Shown here piece by piece: positions 40,213-49,140 of a stretch of 64,000 nucleotides of DNA. The DNA lies in contig CAOKER010000006.1 in NCBI GenBank assembly GCA_948467545.1, positions 1 to 64,000 on the forward strand, in the 5' to 3' direction. Below the pieces are notes generated by a model. The model had not been told where the DNA came from. It saw only the letters and a list, made by a program, of their open reading frames with translations, and did not search any database. The translations under genes and the position numbers were made by a program. The stretch's first letter is position 1. Every line of letters begins with the position of its first letter. The stretch comes from an uncultured Eubacteriales bacterium (GTDB taxonomy: Bacteria; Bacillota; Clostridia; Oscillospirales; CAG-272).

Positions 40213-43200
40213 ATGAAAGGATTCCGAAAAGCGCGTAAAATTATGGCTCTCGGACTTGCACCGGCATTGTTAATGGGTATCGTACCGGCACCGACAGCTC
40301 TGGCATCTTCGAATACCGAAGAAACTGTCAAGACTTCAACATACGGTCTTACGGATGATTTTGTGCTGTTTGATTTTACGGAAAAAGAAATCATGAAAAC
40401 ATCCGCAAATTCTGCGGACGGTATTTTTTGGACCGCTCCGACAGACGGAGACGGACATCAGACTTTCCGGTTTGTAGAGAGTAAGGATGACGGATGTTAT
40501 TATGAATTTACAAATTCGGATGAAAAGGATGATCCGTTTCTTTTGGGTACACTTGGAAAACGGGCTTTCAGTTCCGAATATAAGTATGCAAAACTAATGT
40601 ACAGAACAACCAGCGCAGGAAGGACAAGTCTGTATTTTTGGGGTTCTGACGAAAAAGGACTGTCAGGAAACACATCTGTAAGCTTTACAAAGACATGCGA
40701 CGGAAACTGGAACACCGAAGTGACGGATTTATCCGCAAATAAATACTGGTCCGGAAATATATTGATGTTCAGACTGAATACAATTAAGAACACCGCAAAT
40801 ACCGGAGATACTTTTGATCTTCGCTACATAGCTCTTTTTAAGACAAAGGAAGAGGCTGACGCTTACGAATTCATAAAAGGCGCTAATTTTGCGACCGAAA
40901 AAACCGTGTATGACTTGGAAGACCAAATAGATATATCTTATCTTAATACCTCATCAGGCGATTGGTTCGGTATTTTCACACGGGACGCAGATCCCGCTTC
41001 GGCGAAGCCGGTTGCAAGAACTGACGCAGACGCTGCCGAAAAAGTAAAATCTCTTGTTTTGGTTGAAAAAGGAACTAATCTTTCCGTCGGAGATTATAAA
41101 ATATGCCTGATGGATTCTCATAATCAGGTATTGCGCCAGCGGAATATCAGTATAATCAGAATGGCTGATTACAGTAAGCTATATGAGATTCTTGAACAAG
41201 TGATGGATCATTCATATTATACGGACGATACTATTATCGATTTTGAAGACGCCTTAACCGGCATTGAATATAATCTTTCGGTCACCGAACAAGATAAACT
41301 CAACTCACAGATTTCCGCTGTTGAAAATGCTTTTGCGAAATTGAAGCTGAAAGACGCTGATTATTGGGACGTAGAGGCTGCCATAGCAAAAATTCCGGGA
41401 GACCTGACCGTATATACCGATGAAAGCATAGGGGCACTTCGGCAGGCGCAGAATTCGGTCGTATACGGAAAAACAATCGATAAGCAAAACGAAGTAAACG
41501 AATACGCTCTTGCGATTTATTCGGCTATTGATAATTTGGTCCGCAAGGAGGGCGCTGTGTCAACAAGCACAAATTATTCTAAAATAAACGGAGCTTTGGC
41601 GGGAGTAGATGATTTGGGAAGAACGCTTCCGATGAACGACACCGTTCCGAACAGCCGTGAAGGTGAACGGTATGTCGGAATATTCTATTTTCTCTGGCAG
41701 GGACAGCACGGTACCTCAGGTCCTTACGATAACAGCAAGCTTGAAAAAATAGAAGGTGCTTTGAGTTCTGAACAAGGATGGATTTCGGCAGGAGGCGGAG
41801 CCGTAGGCAGCCACCACTTCTGGGGCGAACCGCTTTTCGGATATTACACCTCCAACGATGAATGGGTTATGCGCAAGCATGTTCAGATGCTGACCGACGC
41901 AGATGTGGATTTTCTGGTATTTGACACCACTAACGGATATACCTATACAAAACAGGCTCTGAAACTGATGAGTATTTTAGACGAATATCAAAAAGACGGC
42001 TGGGACGTTCCGCAGGTTGTATTTTATACCAATTCCAGTTCTCAGAAGACCATGACAGCAATCTACAACGATATATATAAGGCACATCCGGAATACAGCG
42101 GCCTTTGGTTTAACTGGGACGGAAAACCTATGATCATCGGAGACGAGTCGGACGCAAGCGCAGAAGTGAAATCTTTCTTCAGAATAAAAGCGAGTCAGTG
42201 GCCGAATGAAGATAAAAAGGATGACGGATTCCCATGGATGGAATTCAGCCGCTCTCTGACGGACGACGCTGTTTATGGCTTGAACGGAATACGCGAAATA
42301 ATGAATGTTTCAATTGCCCAGCATGCCAGTACTACCCGTTTCAGCGCGACAGCATGGTACGGTGCCAATGACAGCAGCAGAAGCTGGCACAACGGAGCCA
42401 ATGACACTTCTGACGGCGCAGTAAACATGGGCTACAATTTTGCCGAACAATGGGAATATGCCATTGCCAAAGATCCGCAGATGATTTTTATAACCGGATG
42501 GAACGAATGGGTGGCACAGCGCCAAAACGGAATCGCCGGCGAACCTATTGTATTTGTAGACTGCGCAAATGAAAACAACAGCCGTGACGCCGAGCCTATG
42601 AAAGGCGGATTCGGAGACAACTACTACATGCAGATGATAAACTATATCCGTATGTATAAGGGTACAGATCCGAAAGTCAACATCGGCGGCAACAAAACAA
42701 TCGACGTCGACGGAAGCTTCGACCAATGGAACAGTGAAGATATTACCGCCATATACAAGGATTACTCCGGCGACACTGCATACCGCAACTCCGTTGGCTT
42801 TGGTCTGAAAACGTACAGAAATTATACAGGACGCAATGACATACAGAATATGAAGGCTGCCAGAGACACAAACAACATTTACTTCTACGCAGATACAGCA
42901 GACAATATTACCGAACCCACAGAACATTGGATGTCACTGTTTTTGAACACCGGCAATGAAAATCATGAAAATTGGAAAGGCTACGATTATGTGATTAACC
43001 GCACAGCACCCGAAAACGGTAAAGCCGTACTGGAAAAATACGACGGCGGGAGCTGGACAAGAGTAGCTTTGATTGATATGAAGGTAGAAAACAACAAAAT
43101 GATGTTATCCGTACCGCGTATATTGCTGGAATTGGAATTCGGTCAGGTAAACGCTTTGAATCTGCAGTTCAAATGGGCTGATAACTATCAGGATGAAGAC

Positions 43201-43467
43201 GACATCTGGACATTCTATGAAGACGGTGATGCCGCCCCCTACGGGCGCCTGAACTACGTTTTCAGCGGAGCGGATGAAGCCCCGGCAAGCTATGATCTTA
43301 ACGGCGACGGAAAGCTCAACGCGAAAGATCTTGTCCGTTTAATGAAATATATCTCCGCCGACGGAAAAGGTATCGAGGTATCGGCAAGCACGGATATAAA
43401 CGGCGACGGGGTGACAAACGCAAAGGATATAGTGCGGCTGATGAAGTACCTTGCCGAGACAGAATAA
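40213..43467 (+). CDS. Secreted GH99/GH71-like protein with C-terminal type I dockerin
   Basis: A 1084-residue extracellular protein. Signal peptide residues about 1-32 (KIMALGLAPALLMGIVPAP, cut near ALA-SS). An N-terminal beta-rich region (to about 320) and a helical FIVAR-like stretch (320-460) precede a glycosidase domain of GH99/71-like fold: YVGIFYFLWQGQHG, SHHFWGEPLFGYY, and ITGWNEWVAQ. A carbohydrate-binding-like beta domain (about 830-1010) follows. The last 60 residues form a dockerin with two calcium repeats, DLNGDGKLNAKDLVRLMKYI and DINGDGVTNAKDIVRLMKYL. The window has no cohesin. GGGAG precedes the start. Confidence 0.85.
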   Translation: MKGFRKARKIMALGLAPALLMGIVPAPTALASSNTEETVKTSTYGLTDDFVLFDFTEKEIMKTSANSADGIFWTAPTDGDGHQTFRFVESKDDGCYYEFTNSDEKDDPFLLGTLGKRAFSSEYKYAKLMYRTTSAGRTSLYFWGSDEKGLSGNTSVSFTKTCDGNWNTEVTDLSANKYWSGNILMFRLNTIKNTANTGDTFDLRYIALFKTKEEADAYEFIKGANFATEKTVYDLEDQIDISYLNTSSGDWFGIFTRDADPASAKPVARTDADAAEKVKSLVLVEKGTNLSVGDYKICLMDSHNQVLRQRNISIIRMADYSKLYEILEQVMDHSYYTDDTIIDFEDALTGIEYNLSVTEQDKLNSQISAVENAFAKLKLKDADYWDVEAAIAKIPGDLTVYTDESIGALRQAQNSVVYGKTIDKQNEVNEYALAIYSAIDNLVRKEGAVSTSTNYSKINGALAGVDDLGRTLPMNDTVPNSREGERYVGIFYFLWQGQHGTSGPYDNSKLEKIEGALSSEQGWISAGGGAVGSHHFWGEPLFGYYTSNDEWVMRKHVQMLTDADVDFLVFDTTNGYTYTKQALKLMSILDEYQKDGWDVPQVVFYTNSSSQKTMTAIYNDIYKAHPEYSGLWFNWDGKPMIIGDESDASAEVKSFFRIKASQWPNEDKKDDGFPWMEFSRSLTDDAVYGLNGIREIMNVSIAQHASTTRFSATAWYGANDSSRSWHNGANDTSDGAVNMGYNFAEQWEYAIAKDPQMIFITGWNEWVAQRQNGIAGEPIVFVDCANENNSRDAEPMKGGFGDNYYMQMINYIRMYKGTDPKVNIGGNKTIDVDGSFDQWNSEDITAIYKDYSGDTAYRNSVGFGLKTYRNYTGRNDIQNMKAARDTNNIYFYADTADNITEPTEHWMSLFLNTGNENHENWKGYDYVINRTAPENGKAVLEKYDGGSWTRVALIDMKVENNKMMLSVPRILLELEFGQVNALNLQFKWADNYQDEDDIWTFYEDGDAAPYGRLNYVFSGADEAPASYDLNGDGKLNAKDLVRLMKYISADGKGIEVSASTDINGDGVTNAKDIVRLMKYLAETE

Positions 43468-43509
43468 ATCTTTTATTACAGCTTTTATAAACATCAAACT
43501 TATAAAATG

Positions 43510-43547
43510 AATGGGGTTGTCTTGTTAAGACAGCCCCATTTTAATTT
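43510..43547 (+). terminator. Intrinsic terminator after the dockerin protein gene
   Basis: AATGGGGTTGTCTT and AAGACAGCCCCATT pair with one G-T wobble, followed by TTAATTTTAATTTT. Confidence 0.85.
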
Positions 43548-43596
43548 TAATTTTATACTGTTCTGATTGCTCAGACAAGCAGCCGATATAAAATTG

Positions 43597-44781
43597 TTAT
43601 TTTACTATATTGGAATACACGCGATAAAAACTATCAACTTCATTCCTGGTATTAAAAATACTGAAACTTACCCTTACAGCTCCGTATTCCGGAGTTCCGA
43701 GCGTCTTATGGGCAAGCGGAGCGCAATGCAGCCCCGCCCTGACGCAAATTCCGGCCTTTTCAAGCTCACCCGCCAACTGCTCGGAGCTCATATCCGCATA
43801 ATTAAAAAGTACCGTTCCGCCTATTCTTTCCGGCATATATACCTTTGTATTCCGCACGCTTATGAGCATTTCGGTAAGCCTTTTGCCGAGCGCACATTCA
43901 TGTGCATATATCTCTTCGGCGCCGCGGAGCTTTACAAAGTCAATTCCTTTTTTGAGAGCGCCGATCGCAGGAGTAGACATCGTTCCCGCCTCAAAGCGTT
44001 CGGGAAGCGCCGACGGCATATTCAAATCAATTGAAGCAACTCCGCTTCCTCCCTCAATTACCGTCGACAGAAAATCGGCGGATGACGCCGCTTTATCTCC
44101 GAATATAATAAAGCCGCTTCCCTGCGGTCCATACAAACCTTTATGACCGGCTGAACAAAGCGCGTCAATCCCGCATTTCTGAATATTAATTTCCGCACAT
44201 CCGGCTGTCTGGGCTGAATCCACAACAAAATAAAGAGGATTTTTCCCCCTAACAGAAGAATTGCCGGAGCCGCGTCTGGAGTTAATCTCTTTTACAAGCG
44301 CTCCGATTTTTTCTATCGGAAGCCTTAACCCGCAGATATTAGAGCCATGATTTGCAACTATAATTCTCGTTTTCGGCGTAATCAATCTTTTTATATCGCG
44401 GATTATTTCCTCGTCACTTACTCCGGCCTTATATATACTGTAGTGTATATTTCTCTTTGAAAGCGCTGCTACAGGCCTTAATACCGAATTATGCTCGATA
44501 CCGGAAATCAGGATACCGCATCCGGGACGGGAAAACGCTTTAATTGCAATATTAAGTGCGTAAGTGTCGTTATAGGTAAAAACAACATTTTCAGGATGAT
44601 CGCTGCCGAACATCTCTGCTACCGCGCATCTGCAATCATATATTTTCTCCGAAGCCGCAAGCGCCATCCGGTGACTGCCGCGTCCCGGGTTTCCGTATTC
44701 ACCGGAAACAATTCCCAAAAGCTCCCTGTATACCTCAGGCGGCTTAGGCCAGCTCGTAGCGGCATTATCAAAATATATCAA
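43597..44781 (-). CDS. Class V aminotransferase / cysteine desulfurase
   Basis: A 394-residue PLP enzyme of the SufS/Csd group. YFDNAATSWPKPPEV, GIEHNSVLRP, VDSAQTAGC, SAGHKGLYGPQGSGF (Schiff-base Lys) and RAGLHCAPLAH (catalytic Cys) are all visible. It may release sulfur or selenium from (seleno)cysteine. It overlaps the DUF3343 gene by four bases; DUF3343 proteins are predicted Se/S carriers, so the pair probably feeds selenium or sulfur into a cofactor. A run of Arg/Gly/Ser at residues about 178-186 is an unusual small insertion. Confidence 0.88.
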   Translation of the reverse strand: MIYFDNAATSWPKPPEVYRELLGIVSGEYGNPGRGSHRMALAASEKIYDCRCAVAEMFGSDHPENVVFTYNDTYALNIAIKAFSRPGCGILISGIEHNSVLRPVAALSKRNIHYSIYKAGVSDEEIIRDIKRLITPKTRIIVANHGSNICGLRLPIEKIGALVKEINSRRGSGNSSVRGKNPLYFVVDSAQTAGCAEINIQKCGIDALCSAGHKGLYGPQGSGFIIFGDKAASSADFLSTVIEGGSGVASIDLNMPSALPERFEAGTMSTPAIGALKKGIDFVKLRGAEEIYAHECALGKRLTEMLISVRNTKVYMPERIGGTVLFNYADMSSEQLAGELEKAGICVRAGLHCAPLAHKTLGTPEYGAVRVSFSIFNTRNEVDSFYRVYSNIVK

Positions 44782-45026
44782 TGCTTCTCACCGCCCGTTT
44801 TAATTACCTCTGAATAACGAATCCCGTTTTCAGAGAGAAGAGCGACAGCAGTCTTTGTATATCGGCAATCCAATACAATTCCGTAAGCGCACCCGTGCCT
44901 CGTCATGGACGGAGCAAGATGCGTTACGGAAGACACAATATTATTTTGCCCGAAAAGCTTTTGACCTTTTAGTGCAAAGGTCATCGAGCCAACGGCAATT
45001 ATACATTTTTCACTGTATTCTTTCAT
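44778..45026 (-). CDS. DUF3343 family protein, putative Se/S carrier
   Basis: An 82-residue protein. IIAVGSMTFALKGQKLF, then APSMTRHGCAYGIVLDC and a helix-strand end match the DUF3343 family, which resembles a small ferredoxin-like carrier with a conserved Cys. It lies directly upstream of the desulfurase with a four-base overlap. A function in selenium delivery is inferred from genomic association in the family, not from sequence alone. Confidence 0.85.
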   Translation of the reverse strand: MKEYSEKCIIAVGSMTFALKGQKLFGQNNIVSSVTHLAPSMTRHGCAYGIVLDCRYTKTAVALLSENGIRYSEVIKTGGEKH

Positions 45027-45282
45027 TTAACTTCATTCCCTTCTTTTATCGCCAAGCGCCTGAAATTCCGCAGAATTGCGCTTCCCCGCTTCGCAAACAG
45101 ATTGTCGTCAGCGGCCTTTGTTAGCACTTAACGGCGATTGTTCTTCCGGAAATAAGCAGACAATGAAGCCGCTTCTCCTAAGACAGTATATGAAATAAAT
45201 ACACACGGCGTGACAGCCATTCAAGTTGAACGGACAGTATTGAATCAATACAAGAATTCCTTAAGAAACTATAGAAAATGAC
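45027..45282. other. Divergent intergenic region DUF3343 / GH89
   Basis: No gene was found. A GC-rich patch around 45050-45130 has short inverted segments without a clear long stem. The promoter of the GH89 gene begins directly after. Confidence 0.5.
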
Positions 45283-45311
45283 TTGAAAAACTTTACAAGC
45301 TATGATATAAT
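45283..45311 (+). promoter_or_regulatory. Sigma-A-type promoter of the GH89 gene
   Basis: TTGAAA and TATAAT with a 17-base spacer, 60 bases before the start codon. Confidence 0.85.
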
Positions 45312-45371
45312 TGCTCAGGCAGAAAATTGCCTAAAAACTGCAGATTCGCACATATTAAAAGGAGATTAATA

Positions 45372-47498
45372 ATGCAGATTGTACGCGAACTTATTGAGCG
45401 TTATCTTCCGGGACACAGCAATGAATTTATAATTGAAGTTATTCCGCCCGAAAACGGACACGATACATATGAGCTGGACAGGGAAGACGGAAAAATTATC
45501 CTGCGCGGAAACAATGCGGGATCTGTTTCCGCGGCGCTCGGATGGTATATTAAATATACTATGAACGCAAATATTTCATGGTGCGGAAAGCGGATTCCCG
45601 TTTTTGAGAAGGGAAAGCTTCCGACGCCCGAGCCATACCGAAGAGTTATAGAACAAGAGTTCCGCGTATATATGAACTACTGTACTCATTCCTATAGCGC
45701 CGCATGGTGGAATTGGGACAGATGGGAATATGAAATTGATATGATGGCTCTTAACGGCATTAATATGCCTCTTGCCGTCACGGGTACAGAATCCGTTTGG
45801 TATGCGACACTTATCGATCTGGGATTCACCGATGAAGAAGCGCGTGATTTTCTTGCCGGACCTGCATTTCTCGCATGGCAGCTTATGACAAATCTTGAAC
45901 ACCATGGCGGACCTCTCCCGATGAGCTGGATTAAATCACATGAAGAGCTCGGCAAAAAAATACTTGAAAGAGAACTTGCTTTCGGTATGAAGCCGATTCA
46001 GCAGGGCTATTCCGGATTTGTACCAAATTTAATGAAGGAAAAATTCCCCGACGGCAAATTTTTAACAAAGAAAACCTGGAATAATATCGGAGTAACTACG
46101 GAAATTGATCCTCTTGATCCGCTCTTCAAGAAAATCGGAACCGCCTTTATGAAAAATCAGAAGAAAATCTTCGGCACTTACGGTTTCTACGCATGCGATC
46201 CGTTTCATGAAGGAGAGCCTCCGGTTGAAGGAACAGAATACCTGAATAATGTCGGAAAAACAATTTCAGAGCTTTACGCATCATTCGATGAAAAATATAC
46301 ATGGGTTATGCAGGCGTGGTCAATACGAAAGGATATAGTCAAAGCGGTTTCTCCGGAGCATCTGCTGATACTTGATCTCGACTGTCAGTTTCCCGTATGG
46401 CACGACGGTTATTGGGGATATAAATACATTGTCGGCCGACTTCATAATTTCGGAGCGCGCATGAGCAGTCTGCACGGAGATATGCATCTTGCGGCGTCCA
46501 ACGGATTTAACAAGGCAAAAAAATATGCACCGGCAGCATGCGGTACAGGCTTGTTTATGGAAGGAATCGGACAGAATCCCGCGTTCTATGACCTCAGCCT
46601 TGAAATGCTCACGAGATCAGACTCCGTCAATCCTTATGAATGGGCAGAAAAATATATAGAGAGACGTTACGGGGTTACGGGTGCCCAAGCGGAAAACGCA
46701 AAAAAGGCATGGAAACTTCTCCTCGATCATGTTTATGTTCCAAACACCGATTACACCGAACGCGGAACTGTGCTCTGTACACGTCCGTGTCTCAGACTTC
46801 GCGGAACCGGTCCTCAAGACTCTTTTGAAATTCACTACGATAACAAGATTCTGCTTGAAGTTATCGATCTGCTTCGCTCTGTTCCGTCAGAAACAGAGGG
46901 GCTTACATACGATATAAATGATTTTTGCCGTCAGCTGCTTTCTAACTATGCCCAAAAACTATATGCTCAGGTTTCATCTTCTTACATTGAAAAACATTTT
47001 GATGAATTTAAAAAATATAAGGATGAGTTTTTAGTTCTCCTTGACGATATCGACAAAATGCTCGCGGCACGTCCGGAATGGACAATCCAGAAATGGATTT
47101 CCGACGCGCGCGCGCTCGGTACCACCCCCGAAGAAAAGGATCTCTATGAATATAACGCAAGAATTCAGATTACGATTTGGGGCAACGAACAAAACAGCCT
47201 TCTTTTTGATTATGCTTGGAAAGAGTGGTCGGGACTCATCGGAAGCTATCACAAACCAAGATGGAAAAAATTCTTTGATATGCTTGAGGAAAAGGCTGAT
47301 GAAGGATTTGATTATCCTGCATATGAGGATACACTTCGAGTATTTGAAAATCGAATCGTATGGCACGCCGATAAATTTTATGAAGAACTCGGTAACTGGG
47401 AAGCAGCTTGGGTAAAAGATAAAACACCAATTGAACTTCCGAAAGTACATCCGAATTTCGTTTTTGAAATGGTTGATAAATATAAAGATAAGATATAA
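45372..47498 (+). CDS. Alpha-N-acetylglucosaminidase, GH89 (NAGLU-like)
   Basis: A 708-residue glycosidase. The N-terminal domain (residues about 1-80) precedes a barrel with YMNYCTHSYSAAWWNWDRWE, LNGINMPLAVTGTESVWY, GFYACDPFHEGEPP (acid/base Glu) and GTGLFMEGIGQNPAFYDL (nucleophile Glu), as in human NAGLU. The C-terminal helical domain follows. There is no signal peptide, so it acts inside the cell, probably on imported oligosaccharides such as mucin-type alpha-GlcNAc glycans. AAGGAG lies seven bases before the chosen ATG; a longer frame with TTG start is not preferred. Confidence 0.93.
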   Translation: MQIVRELIERYLPGHSNEFIIEVIPPENGHDTYELDREDGKIILRGNNAGSVSAALGWYIKYTMNANISWCGKRIPVFEKGKLPTPEPYRRVIEQEFRVYMNYCTHSYSAAWWNWDRWEYEIDMMALNGINMPLAVTGTESVWYATLIDLGFTDEEARDFLAGPAFLAWQLMTNLEHHGGPLPMSWIKSHEELGKKILERELAFGMKPIQQGYSGFVPNLMKEKFPDGKFLTKKTWNNIGVTTEIDPLDPLFKKIGTAFMKNQKKIFGTYGFYACDPFHEGEPPVEGTEYLNNVGKTISELYASFDEKYTWVMQAWSIRKDIVKAVSPEHLLILDLDCQFPVWHDGYWGYKYIVGRLHNFGARMSSLHGDMHLAASNGFNKAKKYAPAACGTGLFMEGIGQNPAFYDLSLEMLTRSDSVNPYEWAEKYIERRYGVTGAQAENAKKAWKLLLDHVYVPNTDYTERGTVLCTRPCLRLRGTGPQDSFEIHYDNKILLEVIDLLRSVPSETEGLTYDINDFCRQLLSNYAQKLYAQVSSSYIEKHFDEFKKYKDEFLVLLDDIDKMLAARPEWTIQKWISDARALGTTPEEKDLYEYNARIQITIWGNEQNSLLFDYAWKEWSGLIGSYHKPRWKKFFDMLEEKADEGFDYPAYEDTLRVFENRIVWHADKFYEELGNWEAAWVKDKTPIELPKVHPNFVFEMVDKYKDKI

Positions 47499-47544
47499 AA
47501 TTGCCCTTTGGTATCTAATAAAGACCAAAATCGGTTACGAGGCG

Positions 47545-47573
47545 TTCTATGCGGCAGATTTTGCCGCATAGAA
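47545..47573 (+). other. Long perfect hairpin after the GH89 gene
   Basis: TTCTATGCGGCA and TGCCGCATAGAA pair over 12 bases with a short loop. AAAAAGG follows rather than T residues, so it may be a processing or stability hairpin instead of an intrinsic terminator. Confidence 0.6.
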
Positions 47574-47660
47574 AAAGGATAGAATTCCGGCATAATAGAT
47601 ATCATTTTATCTTTATATAGTAACTTTATTTTTATAACATGAAAAAATATCAAAAAGCTC

Positions 47661-47689
47661 TTGACAAATCTCTTGTTTTATGTTATTCT
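47661..47689 (+). promoter_or_regulatory. Sigma-A-type promoter of tRNA-Lys
   Basis: TTGACA and TATTCT with a 17-base spacer; the tRNA starts about 36 bases after the -10 box. Confidence 0.85.
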
Positions 47690-47724
47690 ATTGTAGTCGG
47701 CAGGAAAATCAGTCGGCTGCATTT

Positions 47725-47800
47725 GCCCCATTAGCTCAGAAGGTAGAGCACTTGACTTTTAATCAAGGTGTCCGGAGTTCGACTCTCCGATGGAGCACCA
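47725..47800 (+). tRNA. tRNA-Lys (anticodon TTT) with an acceptor-stem mismatch
   Basis: Starts GCCCCATTAGCTCAG and ends CGATGGAGCACCA, 76 bases with an encoded CCA. The anticodon loop CTTTTAA sits in CTTGA/TCAAG. Acceptor pairing GCCCCAT with ATGGAGC gives a C-A mismatch at pair 3-70, where the usual partner is G. T arm CGGAG-TTCGACT-CTCCG is intact. Confidence 0.93.
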
Positions 47801-48002
47801 ATAGAGTATAATCCGAACTTTTTACCAATCGGTGAAGCGTTCGGATTTGTTCTTTTTACAGACTATCCGAACTTAATACAAAAAATCAAAAATTCGTAAG
47901 TCAAAAAAATGACAAAGACATAAGAAATCGCAAGCGCCGGTAAATAGGCGGATACATTATGAATATCTTTGCAAAAACAAGATTTACAAAAACAAATCTA
48001 TT

Positions 48003-48842
48003 CTATACTTTCTTTGTAAAAACTCCGCACAAGGTTTCTTCCCGACCGGTTAAGGCTTTTCCGCAGACATCATCAAAAACAGCCGTCATTTCAAACTTCC
48101 CTCTTATAATTTCTTCCGTGAAAGTTTTTTCCGAATATATCTGATCCCATGTATTAAAACATTCACAGCTGTCTTCCGTAATAACTAAATAGCTGTCTAA
48201 AATGTTGTTTGTTTCTCTGTAAAAACGATTTTTCCAGATGACAACATGAGGAGCCGACGCCCAAAATCCGCTCGCTTCAAACTCCACACCCTGCATCTCA
48301 TGAAATGTATTCAAATACGGCTCATTATACACATCTAAAATTAATATACCGCCGTTTTTCAAAGCCCTATGAATCTTTTTGAGCAGGACCATTCTGTTCT
48401 GCGGCGCCAACACGCCAAAGTCGCAATAAATCAAAATCGCAATATCAAACTCATTATCAAAATCCATATCCAAATAATTTTGACAGCGGTATTCAATGTT
48501 CCGATTTGTTTCCCGCGCGTGGGCCTTGGCATACGCTATAGAACGTTTGGAAAAATCTATTCCGGTAACAGAAAATCCCTTGTCATACAGCAATTCCGAA
48601 TAAATACCCGGTCCGCAGCCCAAGTCCAACAGACGTTTCCGATTTGTATTCGGACATTGTTCACAAATCCATTCAACCGATTTTTGAATTGTAGACAGTT
48701 TCCTTGAAGCACCGTCATTATCTGCATCCAAATGAGCGGCTAACATTCCTTTTGAAATATGTTCGTCATCCCAAAATGCTTTGGAACTGCCCTGATAAAC
48801 AGTCGGTTCTTCACTGAAAAACTTTATTACTTTATCATTCAT
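48003..48842 (-). CDS. Class I SAM-dependent methyltransferase
   Basis: A 279-residue Rossmann methyltransferase. The SAM motif RLLDLGCGPGIYSELLYDKG, the acidic residue in SVTGIDFSKRS, and the post-motif NEFDIAILIYCDFGVL with LKNGGILILDVYNEP are visible. The N-terminus (FFSEEPTVYQGSSKAFWDDE) and C-terminus suggest a small-molecule substrate. GGAG lies eight bases before the ATG. It is divergent from the DUF1848 gene. Confidence 0.85.
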   Translation of the reverse strand: MNDKVIKFFSEEPTVYQGSSKAFWDDEHISKGMLAAHLDADNDGASRKLSTIQKSVEWICEQCPNTNRKRLLDLGCGPGIYSELLYDKGFSVTGIDFSKRSIAYAKAHARETNRNIEYRCQNYLDMDFDNEFDIAILIYCDFGVLAPQNRMVLLKKIHRALKNGGILILDVYNEPYLNTFHEMQGVEFEASGFWASAPHVVIWKNRFYRETNNILDSYLVITEDSCECFNTWDQIYSEKTFTEEIIRGKFEMTAVFDDVCGKALTGREETLCGVFTKKV

Positions 48843-48947
48843 TTATATCACTCCATTACAACTTGCTAATCAAAAAGCGAAGCTTTGAGATTTTGTACTA
48901 TAAAATTCAGACTGACCGCAACGCTTCGAGGCTTTGCTTTGCAAAAT

Positions 48948-49000
48948 CGCTGTCTGTGACAGCGAAACGAAACCTGTGTCTTAAAGCGTTTCGCTTTAAG
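48948..49000. repeat. Cluster of small perfect palindromes
   Basis: CGCTGTC-TGT-GACAGCG (48948-48964) and CTTAAAGCG-TTT-CGCTTTAAG (48980-49000) lie in the divergent spacer between the methyltransferase and DUF1848 genes. Neither is followed by a clear T-run. Confidence 0.6.
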
Positions 49001-49140
49001 ATAATATAGCATAAACATTCGGAGATTTCAACAATTTCTTCGATATGAAATACCGAAGCCGGCGGTAATATCTTGTCTGCAGAAATCATGTCAAAAATTA
49101 TGCCGTTATGATAAAAAATATACGCAGCAGGAGTAAGATT

